A DNA stretch of 60,625 bases. Source: CAZSHG01 sp964606695 [NCBI: uncultured bacterium]. Its GTDB lineage: Bacteria; UBP14; UBA6098. Below are positions 25,887 to 33,794 of this stretch, one piece after another (position 1 is the stretch's first letter; every line of letters starts with the position of its first letter). Where the stretch lies: NCBI GenBank assembly GCA_964606695.1, contig CAZSHG010000019.1, positions 1 to 60,625 on the forward strand, given 5' to 3'. The notes under the pieces are model-generated. The model was given only the letters and a program-made list of their open reading frames with translations, was not told the origin of the DNA and did no database searches. Position numbers and translations under genes: made by a program.

Positions 25887-25989
25887 TACTATTAATCGGT
25901 ATTCAACGCGGTATAGCATATCCCTTTTTTCATGCCCAAAAATCGAGCCAAATAGGCTCATCAAACAACACAAACCAAAAGGAGAAAAA

Positions 25990-27123
25990 ATGGAAACTTC
26001 ATACGATTACAGCCACATGATCCGCGACCTTGCGGAGACCTTCGAGACTATCTCGAAAGGCCAGCACAACTTGCTTTCGGTGATCCCGATAATCGGCGAG
26101 GCGCGCGGCTACAAGCACGAATGGCTTGAGGACGTCATCGAGCCGACCTCCGACGCTCTAAATGGAGCAATCCTGGCCACGGACACCGAAATCGACGTGG
26201 ATGACGGTAGCAAGTTCGTCGCGAACGACATCGTCGCCTTCGACGGCTACGGCGAGGTCATGCGCATTACCGCGATCGACACGAACACTCTCACGGTCAG
26301 TAGAGGCTACGGCGGCACCACCGCCGTGGATATGGACGACAACACCGTCGTCAGGTTGGTTTCGCGCCCGAAAACCGAGGGTAGCGATCCCGGCTACGAC
26401 GCCGTCAGCGAACCGTCCGCCGAATACAATTATACTCAGATCTTCGACCGGACGGCCAAGATCAGCAAATCGGCAGTCGCCGGCGAACATCACGTCATCG
26501 ACGATCTGGTAGATTTCCACGTCAAGCACCACCTCGAACTGCTCCAGATCGAGATAAACGCGGCGTGCATCTACGGCAGGCGCTACGCCGACACCGGCGA
26601 TTCAACCATCCCACGCACACTGGGCGGTCTACTTTATTTCCTCGACGTCGAGGCCGGTAACGTCATCGATGCCGAAGCGGGCGCGCTCTCCGCGGACGAC
26701 CTGAATGACCTCATCGAGATGATCGCTTCCGATGGCGGCACGCCCAACGTCCTGCTGTGCAATACCTTCCAGGCGCGCGCGATAAGCGCTTTCAACCTGA
26801 CCTCCGGCTCTACACCGCTGGTCAGAACAACCTGGAGCGACGAACGCACCGGCGCGGCGGTTTACGAATTCGTCGGCGATCTGCCCCTGGGGCACGTCGA
26901 ACGGATCGTGGTCGATACCGCTTTTCCGCAGGACAAGGTCGCGATAATCGATACGTCGAAAATCGCACTGGTGCCCATGCGCGGGCGCGGTTTCCGCGAT
27001 CTGCCGGCAACGCCCTCCGAGGCATCCGACTACATTGCACGCAGACTTATCGGCGAATACACGCTGGAAGTCCGCAACGCGGCCAACTGCCACGGCATCA
27101 TCAAAAATCTGGCCACGAGCTAA
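25990..27123 (+). CDS. Phage major capsid protein (HK97 fold, SU10-type family)
   Basis: 377 residues. The sequence has the pattern of the SU10 major capsid family (DUF5309-like): an N-terminal arm, an inserted beta domain (TEIDVDDGSKFVANDIVAFD, GYGEVMRITAIDTNTLTVSR) at about 58-105, the TAKISKSA segment, then the HK97-like core with DLVDFHVKHHLELLQIEINA and the late VLLCNTFQARAISAFN. It forms the icosahedral shell. AAAAGGAG precedes the ATG. The arrangement portal-scaffold-capsid is standard. There is no separate maturation protease gene. Confidence 0.85.
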   Translation: METSYDYSHMIRDLAETFETISKGQHNLLSVIPIIGEARGYKHEWLEDVIEPTSDALNGAILATDTEIDVDDGSKFVANDIVAFDGYGEVMRITAIDTNTLTVSRGYGGTTAVDMDDNTVVRLVSRPKTEGSDPGYDAVSEPSAEYNYTQIFDRTAKISKSAVAGEHHVIDDLVDFHVKHHLELLQIEINAACIYGRRYADTGDSTIPRTLGGLLYFLDVEAGNVIDAEAGALSADDLNDLIEMIASDGGTPNVLLCNTFQARAISAFNLTSGSTPLVRTTWSDERTGAAVYEFVGDLPLGHVERIVVDTAFPQDKVAIIDTSKIALVPMRGRGFRDLPATPSEASDYIARRLIGEYTLEVRNAANCHGIIKNLATS

Positions 27124-27192
27124 TCTCCACCAGACCAACCTATTCCCCCTTTCTTCAACCGGAAGGGGGAATACAAATCGAAAGGAAGGATC

Positions 27193-27561
27193 ATGGACTG
27201 GGACTCTCATATCCTTTTTGAAATCAACGACCTATACGATTACGAGCCGGAAATGCTAACCGAGCTTTCCCATATCGACCGGCGAAACGCGGTGAAGCAC
27301 GAGCTTATCTCGCGGTTGCGAAGGCACTTCCGCGGACGCGACGAGGACTTTATCGACGACATCTCGAACCCGGAGGTCCTCCGTGAACCATCTATACTGC
27401 TGAATCTGCAGATGGTCTTCTTCGCAAATTCGGACGGTCGTGGCGTCTATTTCGACAAGGCGAAAGCCTACAACGAACGATTCGAGGACGCTCTACGACG
27501 CGCCTTCGACACAATCGAGTTCGGCGGTGAGGAATCCGCCGGCTTAACATTGGTGAGGTGA
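27193..27561 (+). CDS. Putative phage head-tail connector
   Basis: 122 residues, mostly helical: acidic N-terminus (HILFEINDLYDYEPEML), helix NAVKHELISRLRRHFRGRDE, then DDISNPEVLREPSILLNLQM and a long C-terminal helix (YNERFEDALRRAFDTIEF). A first small helical gene after the capsid gene is where portal-adaptor proteins lie. I do not recognise a family, so this is positional. AAGGAAGG precedes the ATG; the next gene starts 3 bp after the stop. Confidence 0.45.
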   Translation: MDWDSHILFEINDLYDYEPEMLTELSHIDRRNAVKHELISRLRRHFRGRDEDFIDDISNPEVLREPSILLNLQMVFFANSDGRGVYFDKAKAYNERFEDALRRAFDTIEFGGEESAGLTLVR

Positions 27562-27564
27562 ATT

Positions 27565-28029
27565 ATGGATAAGCTCAATCTGGACAATGCGATAGACGAC
27601 CTGGTCGTGGCGCTTCGGGCAATCGAAGTCAACGGAACAAAGGTCCCGAAGGTTCATCGGGAATTCATCCGCGCACGAGAACTGCCGTTGGGCGATTACC
27701 CCGTTCTGATGGTCGGGCTGGAAAGTTCGGCGGTCGATTCGCAACAGGACACCGGAGACGTGCTTCTTGTCTGCCTTACGCGGTCTCGCGACTTCGATTC
27801 GATTCTGCTGGATCTTCGATATAGCACAGTGATACTACTCAAGGACGATTTCGGCTCGGAAAGCGCCGAGGTCGCGGACATCGAGTTCGGCGACCTTATG
27901 CCCGGTTTCACCGAGAGCGCGGAATCCGCGGCACTACCGGACGGCGCGTTTCTCGCGTCGTGGCTGGGCGTGGAAAGGCCCGCGCGGGGCTTCTTCGTCC
28001 GCTTCACAATAACCGTCGATACCGATTAA
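27565..28029 (+). CDS. Putative phage tail terminator / head-tail joining protein
   Basis: 154 residues. Mixed alpha/beta: an N-terminal helix (LDNAIDDLVVALRAIEV), central strands, a YPVLMVGLESSAV segment and a C-terminal strand (RGFFVRFTITVDTD) ending in an aromatic/Thr pattern common in tail-completion proteins. It follows the connector-like gene by 3 bp. The next expected genes (major tail protein, tape measure) are absent. Position is the main evidence. Confidence 0.4.
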   Translation: MDKLNLDNAIDDLVVALRAIEVNGTKVPKVHREFIRARELPLGDYPVLMVGLESSAVDSQQDTGDVLLVCLTRSRDFDSILLDLRYSTVILLKDDFGSESAEVADIEFGDLMPGFTESAESAALPDGAFLASWLGVERPARGFFVRFTITVDTD

Positions 28030-28083
28030 CTACGGCTTTCATAAATCGATAACGACAATGGAATATTTACATTAACTCGTTAC

Positions 28084-28179
28084 GATGCTCTGCGTAGCGC
28101 CCACCCCGCCGCTCTGCGGTGATTATTCCGGTATGAATCGATGCAGAGCGTCAGAATAAAGGCTCCTACGCGGAGCGTC
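28084..28179. repeat. Imperfect inverted repeat of GATGCTCTGCGTAG type
   Basis: Left arm GATGCTCTGCGTAG (28084-28097) and right arm CTACGCGGAGCGTC (28166-28179) match at 12 of 14 positions. It separates the head-like genes from the run of genes for exported proteins. A different class from the GTCATT and GTAGGGG elements. Confidence 0.55.
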
Positions 28180-28213
28180 GGAGCCAGGAGACCTTACATA
28201 ACAAGGAGGCAAT

Positions 28214-28630
28214 ATGCGAAAACACATAATCCTTTTCGCTATAATGACTCACGCCCTTATCGCGCAGCTCGTCTTCCTCGACCAAACCTGGTTCGAGATC
28301 GACCGCGCGGGGGCCGATAGCATTCGCGACCCTGTGGAGGCAATAATTACCGCCCGCAACGTAGCGGCAATCGATTCGCCCTGGATAAATCCCGGCTATC
28401 TGCCGGATGAGATATTCGAAAACCGCGAAACCAACGTTCTCAAACCCGAATTTCAACTAGTAGAAAAACGAGGATACGAAGGCGCGGATTCGCTCGGCAG
28501 GCCGATTTATCGCGTCTATTATCGAAATAAAAAACCGGCGTTACTGGAAAAAATTGGCTATCGCGACAGCAAACGTGCCTTCATGGCCTATCATCCGAAG
28601 AAATCGAGGTGGTGGAAATGCGCGAAGTGA
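28214..28630 (+). CDS. Unknown protein with N-terminal signal peptide
   Basis: 138 residues beginning MRKHIILFAIMTHALIAQLV, a typical signal peptide with cleavage expected after ALIA. The rest is a mixed, hydrophilic domain (WFEIDRAGADSIRDPVEAII ... NRETNVLKPEFQLVEKRGYE) ending in a basic tail (KKSRWWKCAK). No family recognised. AAGGAGGC precedes the ATG. It overlaps the next gene. Three consecutive genes here encode exported proteins inside what otherwise looks like a phage cassette. Confidence 0.6.
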   Translation: MRKHIILFAIMTHALIAQLVFLDQTWFEIDRAGADSIRDPVEAIITARNVAAIDSPWINPGYLPDEIFENRETNVLKPEFQLVEKRGYEGADSLGRPIYRVYYRNKKPALLEKIGYRDSKRAFMAYHPKKSRWWKCAK

Positions 28631-29289
28631 AACTAATCTTGTTCGCTACGATTACCGCCCTGAGCGCCTTCGGCGCGACATGGTTCTGCCATTCCGACCT
28701 GGGCGACGACGCATGGTCGGGCGAGTCGATGGACTCGGCGAAGGCGTCCTTCGGCGGCGTTATCGCGGTTGCAGGTGATGACGACACCATTCTCGCCTGC
28801 GGGAGAAATTTCAACGAGGCGATAGCCCCCGATTCCGCCTTCACAATAGATTCCTGGCCGGATTCCGCCCGATGGAAAATATCATACAATTCCGATTACA
28901 CGATGGAGGGCGAATTCCGCCTGCACAATGGTGTAATCGAGGGCCCCGACTGCGTGAAACTCGTTGGCGATGTCGGTTTCGTCGATTCGGATTCGATTAT
29001 CGGCACTGGAAACTGGTATATGTTATACATATATAATACGTCCGCTTGCACGCTTAGTAACGTCGCCACGAGCGGATCGAGCAACCGCATCATGTTCATT
29101 TACACCACGCCCGATATCTATTTCGGCGAAAACCTATCTCTGCAACGCGACCCCGTAAGCGAGTATTACCCGATACAGTGGTCGGCGAGGTATATCGCGG
29201 TTAATCTCGAAACACCCGCGTCATCCGATGCATCCCGACCGCAATATTGGAAATCGTCAAGCCTTAAAGCGGCATGGTTCAAACCTTAG
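28618..29289 (+). CDS. Secreted protein with DUF1565-like beginning
   Basis: 223 residues from the ATG at 28618 (GAGGTGG upstream), overlapping the previous gene by 13 bp. A signal peptide (LILFATITALSAFGA) precedes a segment WFCHSDLGDDAWSGESMDSA and KASFGGVIAV then DDDTILACG, which resembles the start of secreted beta-helix proteins of the 'GSDSNDGLSWATAKATI...GDTIL' type. A full beta-helix is not present, and the remainder is strand-rich. A transmembrane or cell-wall anchor is not seen. Confidence 0.55.
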   Translation: MREVKLILFATITALSAFGATWFCHSDLGDDAWSGESMDSAKASFGGVIAVAGDDDTILACGRNFNEAIAPDSAFTIDSWPDSARWKISYNSDYTMEGEFRLHNGVIEGPDCVKLVGDVGFVDSDSIIGTGNWYMLYIYNTSACTLSNVATSGSSNRIMFIYTTPDIYFGENLSLQRDPVSEYYPIQWSARYIAVNLETPASSDASRPQYWKSSSLKAAWFKP

Positions 29290-29298
29290 GAGAATAAG

Positions 29299-30138
29299 AT
29301 GAGATACATAATCATAACACTCTTTGCGATAGCCGCACTCGCGGTTCCCCCGTCAAGCACTATTTTACCGTCGATTGCCGTGCACGACACACTGGGCAAT
29401 ATCACTACGGCGGATTCCGTTTACGCGATTCTATACGCCGACACGATTATCTCCGACGCCGATTCCTCGCCGGTATTGGTCGATTCGGCCTATTTCGCGA
29501 GACTGCAACTGCCGGACACCTGCGGTTTTTTCACTATAACCTGGGGCGTAGAGAAATATTCCAAATTGCAAATCCTGTCCGATTACATCTGGAATACGCC
29601 AGACTCCATGCCCGTGCCGACTTCGCAACAAATCCTCATGCTGACTTCGGACGGCGATACCAGTGGTTTCGTCGCGTGGGGAGATTCTATCTGGGCAATG
29701 TTCGACAGCCTGGCTGAAGTCCACGGCGAGGGCGATTGGCGGAGTTCGCTAGCCCTGCCCTTCATCCTGACACTCACCGAGGAAGAATTCCTGGCCAAAT
29801 ACGGCGGAGCCGATTCCAGACCGATTCGTGTCTATCGCGGCGATTCTAAAACCGTCGATATAACCGTTACGGAAGCCGACGGCGACACTGTCGATGTTAC
29901 CGGAGCGAGTGCGATTTTCACGGCACGCGAGGGCGAAAGCGACACTACTGCAATCATCGTCGATACGCTGTCCATCGAGGACGGTCCCTACGGCGAAATC
30001 CGGCTCGCACTGACCTCCGACCAAACAACAATCGAACCGCGAAGCTACGCCGCGGATATACAGTTGACCATGCCCGATTCTACCGTCCAGACTATCTGGC
30101 GAAGCAGGTTCATCGTGGAATGGGACGTTACACGATAG
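29299..30138 (+). CDS. Exported protein with C-terminal phage BppU-like domain
   Basis: 279 residues. The first 20 residues (MRYIIITLFAIAALAVPPSS) form a signal peptide. The last 110 (IRVYRGDSKTVDITVTEADG, GASAIFTAREGE, IRLALTSDQTT, QTIWRSRFIV) match the general pattern of phage baseplate upper-protein N-terminal domains (BppU/DUF2479), a beta-sandwich used for attachment of receptor-binding proteins. The combination of an export signal with a virion-type domain is odd. GGAGAATAAG precedes the ATG. Confidence 0.55.
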   Translation: MRYIIITLFAIAALAVPPSSTILPSIAVHDTLGNITTADSVYAILYADTIISDADSSPVLVDSAYFARLQLPDTCGFFTITWGVEKYSKLQILSDYIWNTPDSMPVPTSQQILMLTSDGDTSGFVAWGDSIWAMFDSLAEVHGEGDWRSSLALPFILTLTEEEFLAKYGGADSRPIRVYRGDSKTVDITVTEADGDTVDVTGASAIFTAREGESDTTAIIVDTLSIEDGPYGEIRLALTSDQTTIEPRSYAADIQLTMPDSTVQTIWRSRFIVEWDVTR

Positions 30139-30147
30139 GAGGCCATC

Positions 30148-30396
30148 ATGAACAACGGCAACGGCTACAAAGACATCTTCTGGAAAACAATCCCCATCCT
30201 GGCGACCGTGCTCATCGCGCTGGTCGGGGTCGTCTGGGGGATCACGTTCATGGAGATGTCGCGGCGAATCAACCGCATGGACGACATAATATTTTGCCAA
30301 AGCGAGTCTATCGCCCGCATCGAAGCGAAAGTGGACGTCCTGCTGGAATATAAAACGGCAGAATCCGCCCCAAAACCAGACAGCAAGCTTAATTGA
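30148..30396 (+). CDS. Small membrane protein, holin- or XhlA-like
   Basis: 82 residues: one transmembrane helix (TIPILATVLIALVGVVWGIT, residues about 14-33) followed by an amphipathic helix (EMSRRINRMDDIIFCQSESI, ARIEAKVDVLLEY) as in phage XhlA-type membrane-associated proteins. GGAGGCC precedes the ATG. It is followed by another single-pass protein, a common arrangement in phage lysis modules. The function is inferred from shape and context. Confidence 0.5.
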   Translation: MNNGNGYKDIFWKTIPILATVLIALVGVVWGITFMEMSRRINRMDDIIFCQSESIARIEAKVDVLLEYKTAESAPKPDSKLN

Positions 30397-30498
30397 TCAC
30401 ACATTCCGTGCAAGAGGGAACACAAGGTTCGTCCTCTACGCAATAATATGTATTATTCGTAGCGGATTTTTAACCATACAAACCACTCAGGAGATAAA

Positions 30499-30834
30499 AT
30501 GAACGACATAATCACGACACTCATAATCAAGGCCGGCATCCCGCTGGTTTTATTCATAATCGGTTATCTGGCGGGAAGATACATCCGGCCGTGGCTGGAG
30601 GCCAAACCCTCGCGGCTGGAACGCGCGAGCGAAATCGGCCTTATAGCCGACCGGGTAACCGACGAGATGCGTCTTCTCGCGCCAAACGCCCACTGGAGCG
30701 AATGGATCGACGAGGCGGTGGATCGCCTGCTCGAAGCCTGCGGTCTCCCCGACGCCGACGACGCGCGACGTCTGGCGCATCGTGAAATCGCTTCGCAAAT
30801 AGTAAAAAAGGGCTTTGCGGGGTTAGTGGATTAG
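30499..30834 (+). CDS. Small membrane protein, LLH-type holin-like
   Basis: 111 residues: N-terminal transmembrane helix (IIKAGIPLVLFIIGYLAGRY) then helices (LERASEIGLIADRVTDEMRL, EWIDEAVDRLLEACGL, ARRLAHREIASQIVKKGF) in a pattern like the phage holin LLH family. It is the last gene of the plus-strand run. The matching lysin would be the transglycosylase at 33984. Confidence 0.5.
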   Translation: MNDIITTLIIKAGIPLVLFIIGYLAGRYIRPWLEAKPSRLERASEIGLIADRVTDEMRLLAPNAHWSEWIDEAVDRLLEACGLPDADDARRLAHREIASQIVKKGFAGLVD

Positions 30835-30933
30835 GGATTCCCGCGAAAACACCGTAAGGGCAGGCCTTTGCCCGAAGAAGATCTCACGGGTATGCTTGCC
30901 CTTTCGGGCTTCAAATACACGATTCGTTTTCAT

Positions 30934-30993
30934 GTCATTTCGATGCTTGCGACCAAAGGAAGCCCGTCTGGGAATCCGTAGGATCAAAGGGAG
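30934..30993. repeat. Degenerate GTCATT-class element, left end only
   Basis: Starts GTCATTTCGA as in the complete copies at 20376 and 31485 but no matching AATGAC right end is found; the inner text (GGAAGCCCGTCTGGGAATCC then AGGGAGAA) is partly related. A decayed copy. Confidence 0.45.
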
Positions 30994-30999
30994 AACCGA

Positions 31000-31083
31000 C
31001 ATTCTTCCGGCGGGGAGTCGCTTTCTTCCGGTGAGAACTGAGATTCTTCCGGCGGGAACCTACATTCTTCCCGTGGGGATAAG
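31000..31083. repeat. Four tandem 21-bp units
   Basis: Units at 31000-31020, 31021-31041, 31042-31062 and 31063-31083, each beginning with a form of ATTCTTCCGGCGGG (for example CATTCTTCCGGCGGGGAGTC, GATTCTTCCGGCGGGAACCT). Unit length is a multiple of three, so a reading frame stays open through it, but no gene context supports coding. Confidence 0.75.
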
Positions 31084-31293
31084 CTGTTTACCCTGAAGAT
31101 TCGGCAGTTTAAGCAAGAAAATAAGCCGCCCAAGAACTATATCATGTTAATGAACAACAACTTACGGCACCTTGCCGCAAAATGGTTTCAAAAAACAACA
31201 CAAATGACCAAACACCTGAATTAAATCTAAAATCCCATCCCCGACGCCCAACGCGACTTCAGGCACCCACGCGACAACGACGTTTACAAATTC

Positions 31294-31381
31294 CGTAGGG
31301 GTCAATCGCATTGACCCGTTTTCGGGATAACGACCATCGCCGTTGACTCGCGCACGGGTGGGTCTGAGACCACGCCCCTAC
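31294..31381. repeat. Palindromic element, CGTAGGGG...CCCCTAC
   Basis: Left end CGTAGGGGTCAATCG and right end GACCACGCCCCTAC; the inner parts also pair in places (GGGTCAATcgcATTGACCC at 31299-31316). The same outer ends delimit two elements inside the 3' end of the gene at 31578-33632. Confidence 0.65.
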
Positions 31382-31484
31382 AATTCCATATTTTCAAACA
31401 CTCTTCCCCGCCTAACAGGGGGCAGAGGGGGTTCTTTCCTGCACGAAGAATCCCCTCATCTGTCATTTTATTTTTCCTTCCACC

Positions 31485-31563
31485 GTCATTTCGAAGCGAA
31501 GGGAGAAATCTCTATTTCAAGCGACAAGATTTCTCGTCGGGTTACACCCTCCGTCGCAATGAC
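31485..31563. repeat. Palindromic element, GTCATTTCGA...TCGCAATGAC
   Basis: 79 bp, the close relative of the copy at 20376-20456 (shared AAGGGAGAAATCT, AAGATTTCTCGTCGGG and GTCATTTCGA). It ends 15 bp from the stop codon of the convergent FG-GAP gene. Confidence 0.8.
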
Positions 31564-31577
31564 AACGGCTTCCAACT

Positions 31578-33632
31578 CTATTTCAAATAAACCACCCGTT
31601 TCGTAACCGATTTATCCCCAGCCGTTGCCCGGACGAGGTAAACGCCCGAACCGATATTATCCGCCGGTTGCCAGAAGACAACATTTTGCGTAGGGGAGGA
31701 CCTATGTGCCCTCCCGTTTTCTGTTCCATCGCCATTTGGGAGCACACGCAGGTGCTCCCCTACGGGCAATTGGGCGGTTTTCCGTCCCGCCACATCATAA
31801 ATTTCCACCCGTAGGGGCAATTCATGAATTGCCCCTACGCCGTCGATGGTAATCCTCACGGCGGAATTGAAGGGGTTTGGGTAGGCGTTGATCGTCAAAT
31901 AATTCGGACGAGTATCGGCTTCCTCGACTCCGGGGACTGCTTCTGCCAGATACAGGAACATACCGCCGAAGTCAGAACCACACAACATGTCCAGAACTCC
32001 ATCGGCGTTGTAATCTATCGGGCTGGCGCTGGTCAGATTACCGTAGCTCGTATCTATGATGTCTTCCACCATGGTCAGCCATTCCGGGGAACTCGCCGTG
32101 CCGGTGTTTTCCCAGTAGGCTAACTTCGAATCTGAATAATCGGCTCCCCCGATAATATCGTAATCTCCGTCTTCGTCGTAATCGATGAAGGTCATTCCCG
32201 GGCGATAAAGATTCATCGAAGTCCCCGCGCCGGGGAAATCTCCGAGACCGACGCTATCGGCAAAATCAGGCGAGGTCGCCGATCCGATATTCTCGTAGTA
32301 ATACATCTGTTTGCTTTCGTCGCCGACGAATAGGTCGAGATCGCCGTCGTCGTCGATATCGACGAAATTGGGCGAAAGGTATTCGACCTCGTGATCGATA
32401 CCCATCCATCCATCGACCACGGTTGCCCATAACGGTTCGGTCGCGCTACCGATATTCTCAAAATAGTGTAATTGAGAATCCCACGATCCACAGACCATGT
32501 CGTAGTCGCCATCGCTGTCGAGATCGACGAAATCCGGCCGCCAGGCGCTATTATAGGGAATACTGTCGGTAAAATCATAGTTGATTACCCAGGCAGGATC
32601 ACCCACAGTTCCAACGTTCTCCAGAGCATAAATTTCATTGTAACCTGATAGGTAAATATCTTTCAGACCGTCGCCGTTGATATCAACCATTCTGGCTATT
32701 ACCGTATATGTCGCGTCGATCATCTGCCAATGAGATATTCTATCCCAGGTTGGATCTGCCGCCGTGCCGGTATTTTTATGCAACTGCAACCCATAGTGTT
32801 GTCCGCCGATTATTACCTCCGGCAGGTCGTCGCCGTCGAGGTCTCCCAAACCGAGGCCGACCGCCGGGAAAGAAGCATTGGTGAAGTAGCTACTGTCTAT
32901 GGCAGAGAATTCCGGATCGGTGGAAGTTCCCTCGTTCGGGACAAGATACAGAGATGAGTTTTTAATGAAGGCGATATCGATAAGCCCATCCAGATTTACA
33001 TCGTGCATTGCTAAACCTATTTTAGCCGATCCATGATTCAGCACCGTATCGGCGAAGACGAAATCCGGAGTTGTGGCGTCGCCGACGTTCTCGTAAGAGA
33101 GTAGAAAACCGTCATTGCCCGTTACGAACAGATCGAGATCCCCATCGGAGTCGATATCCACAAGCACCGGATAGGAGTTCCATCCGACATCGATTTCAAG
33201 GTAATCGGACTCGATCAAAGTCATTTCCGGATGCAAAGCCGTGCCGCCGGTGTTTTCGTATCGATATAATAGTCCCATCGAACCGCCCGTAATTAAATCG
33301 AAATCGCCGTCTCCATCCAGGTCCCCCAGAGCCGGGACAACCTGGTTATCCGTGGGTTCAAACCCTCCCCATAGTTCATCCGTTATCTCGAAATGGAGAT
33401 CCGAGGCGGTGCCGGTGTTTTCCCACAGAATAAGCCTCTTCACGTGATGGCTCCAAACGATATCCAGATCGCCGTCGCCATCAAGGTCGATTACGCACGG
33501 CCTTGGCCTTTCAAATCCTCCAGAAAATAGCGGGACGTCCTCACCCTCGAAAGTGGCGTTGTATTGCGGAATCCAGCGGGCACAGATACAAACTACAAAT
33601 CCCAGCAGTAATAAAATGATACCTTTTCGCAT
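31578..33632 (-). CDS. Secreted FG-GAP/VCBS-repeat protein with sorting domain
   Basis: 684 residues with a signal peptide (KGIILLLLGFVVCICA) and AAAGGAG before the ATG. Residues about 40-560 are FG-GAP/VCBS repeats (units like VDIDSDGDLDLFVTGNDG and LGDLDGDDLPEVIIGG), a calcium-binding beta-propeller. The C-terminus has the YPNPFNSAVRITID start of a sorting domain and ends RVVYLK. The sorting domain is interrupted by two in-frame palindromic elements: residues GVGAIHELPLR (31810-31839) and PVGEHLRVLPNGDGTENGRA plus HRSSPTQ (31689-31764). The flanking beta strands of the domain are still present, so the protein may remain functional. Confidence 0.85.
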   Translation of the reverse strand: MRKGIILLLLGFVVCICARWIPQYNATFEGEDVPLFSGGFERPRPCVIDLDGDGDLDIVWSHHVKRLILWENTGTASDLHFEITDELWGGFEPTDNQVVPALGDLDGDGDFDLITGGSMGLLYRYENTGGTALHPEMTLIESDYLEIDVGWNSYPVLVDIDSDGDLDLFVTGNDGFLLSYENVGDATTPDFVFADTVLNHGSAKIGLAMHDVNLDGLIDIAFIKNSSLYLVPNEGTSTDPEFSAIDSSYFTNASFPAVGLGLGDLDGDDLPEVIIGGQHYGLQLHKNTGTAADPTWDRISHWQMIDATYTVIARMVDINGDGLKDIYLSGYNEIYALENVGTVGDPAWVINYDFTDSIPYNSAWRPDFVDLDSDGDYDMVCGSWDSQLHYFENIGSATEPLWATVVDGWMGIDHEVEYLSPNFVDIDDDGDLDLFVGDESKQMYYYENIGSATSPDFADSVGLGDFPGAGTSMNLYRPGMTFIDYDEDGDYDIIGGADYSDSKLAYWENTGTASSPEWLTMVEDIIDTSYGNLTSASPIDYNADGVLDMLCGSDFGGMFLYLAEAVPGVEEADTRPNYLTINAYPNPFNSAVRITIDGVGAIHELPLRVEIYDVAGRKTAQLPVGEHLRVLPNGDGTENGRAHRSSPTQNVVFWQPADNIGSGVYLVRATAGDKSVTKRVVYLK
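31689..31764. repeat. Palindromic element inside the FG-GAP gene (long copy)
   Basis: Ends CGTAGGGGAGgACC and GGTGCTCCCCTACG pair over 13 of 14 bases. It is read through in frame on the minus strand, adding about 25 residues to the C-terminal sorting domain. Confidence 0.8.
31810..31839. repeat. Perfect 30-bp palindrome inside the FG-GAP gene
   Basis: CGTAGGGGCAATTCA followed by its exact reverse complement. Read on the minus strand in frame it encodes GVGAIHELPLR. It is a short member of the same class as 31294-31381 and 31689-31764. Confidence 0.9.
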
Positions 33633-33767
33633 TGCTACTCCTTTTAATAAGTTCGAATGATAAAATAACTCCTAAACACAAAGTAAGCAACCCAAATTTG
33701 GCGGTTGAAAAATTCCAGTAAGATTGACGTCCAAATAGCCCGTCGCCGATGAAGTGAATTTTTACTC

Positions 33768-33794
33768 TTGACAAATCCGAAACGCGAATATAAT
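33768..33794 (+). promoter_or_regulatory. Promoter of the lytic transglycosylase, type shared with terL
   Basis: TTGACA (33768-33773), 15 bp, TATAAT (33789-33794; a TAATAG two bases on would give 17), then six bases later the perfect palindrome GAACAATTGTTC followed by GCCTT. The terL promoter at 18627-18653 has the same boxes, spacing and GAACAAaTGTTaGCCTT flank. Confidence 0.65.

Larger units (their letters stand above)
30835..31577. other. 743-bp gene-free stretch of stacked repeats
   Basis: No gene seen. In order it contains a degenerate GTCATTTCGA element (from 30934), four 21-bp tandem units (31000-31083), a GTAGGGG palindrome (31294-31381) and a full GTCATT element (31485-31563). An open frame over the tandem units (30896-31096) is judged spurious because it only translates the repeat. 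Confidence 0.7.

Noticed and set aside
30896-31096. Open frame across the 21-bp tandem units
   Set aside because: It merely translates the repeat (ILPAG units), has no ribosome site and lies within stacked non-coding elements.
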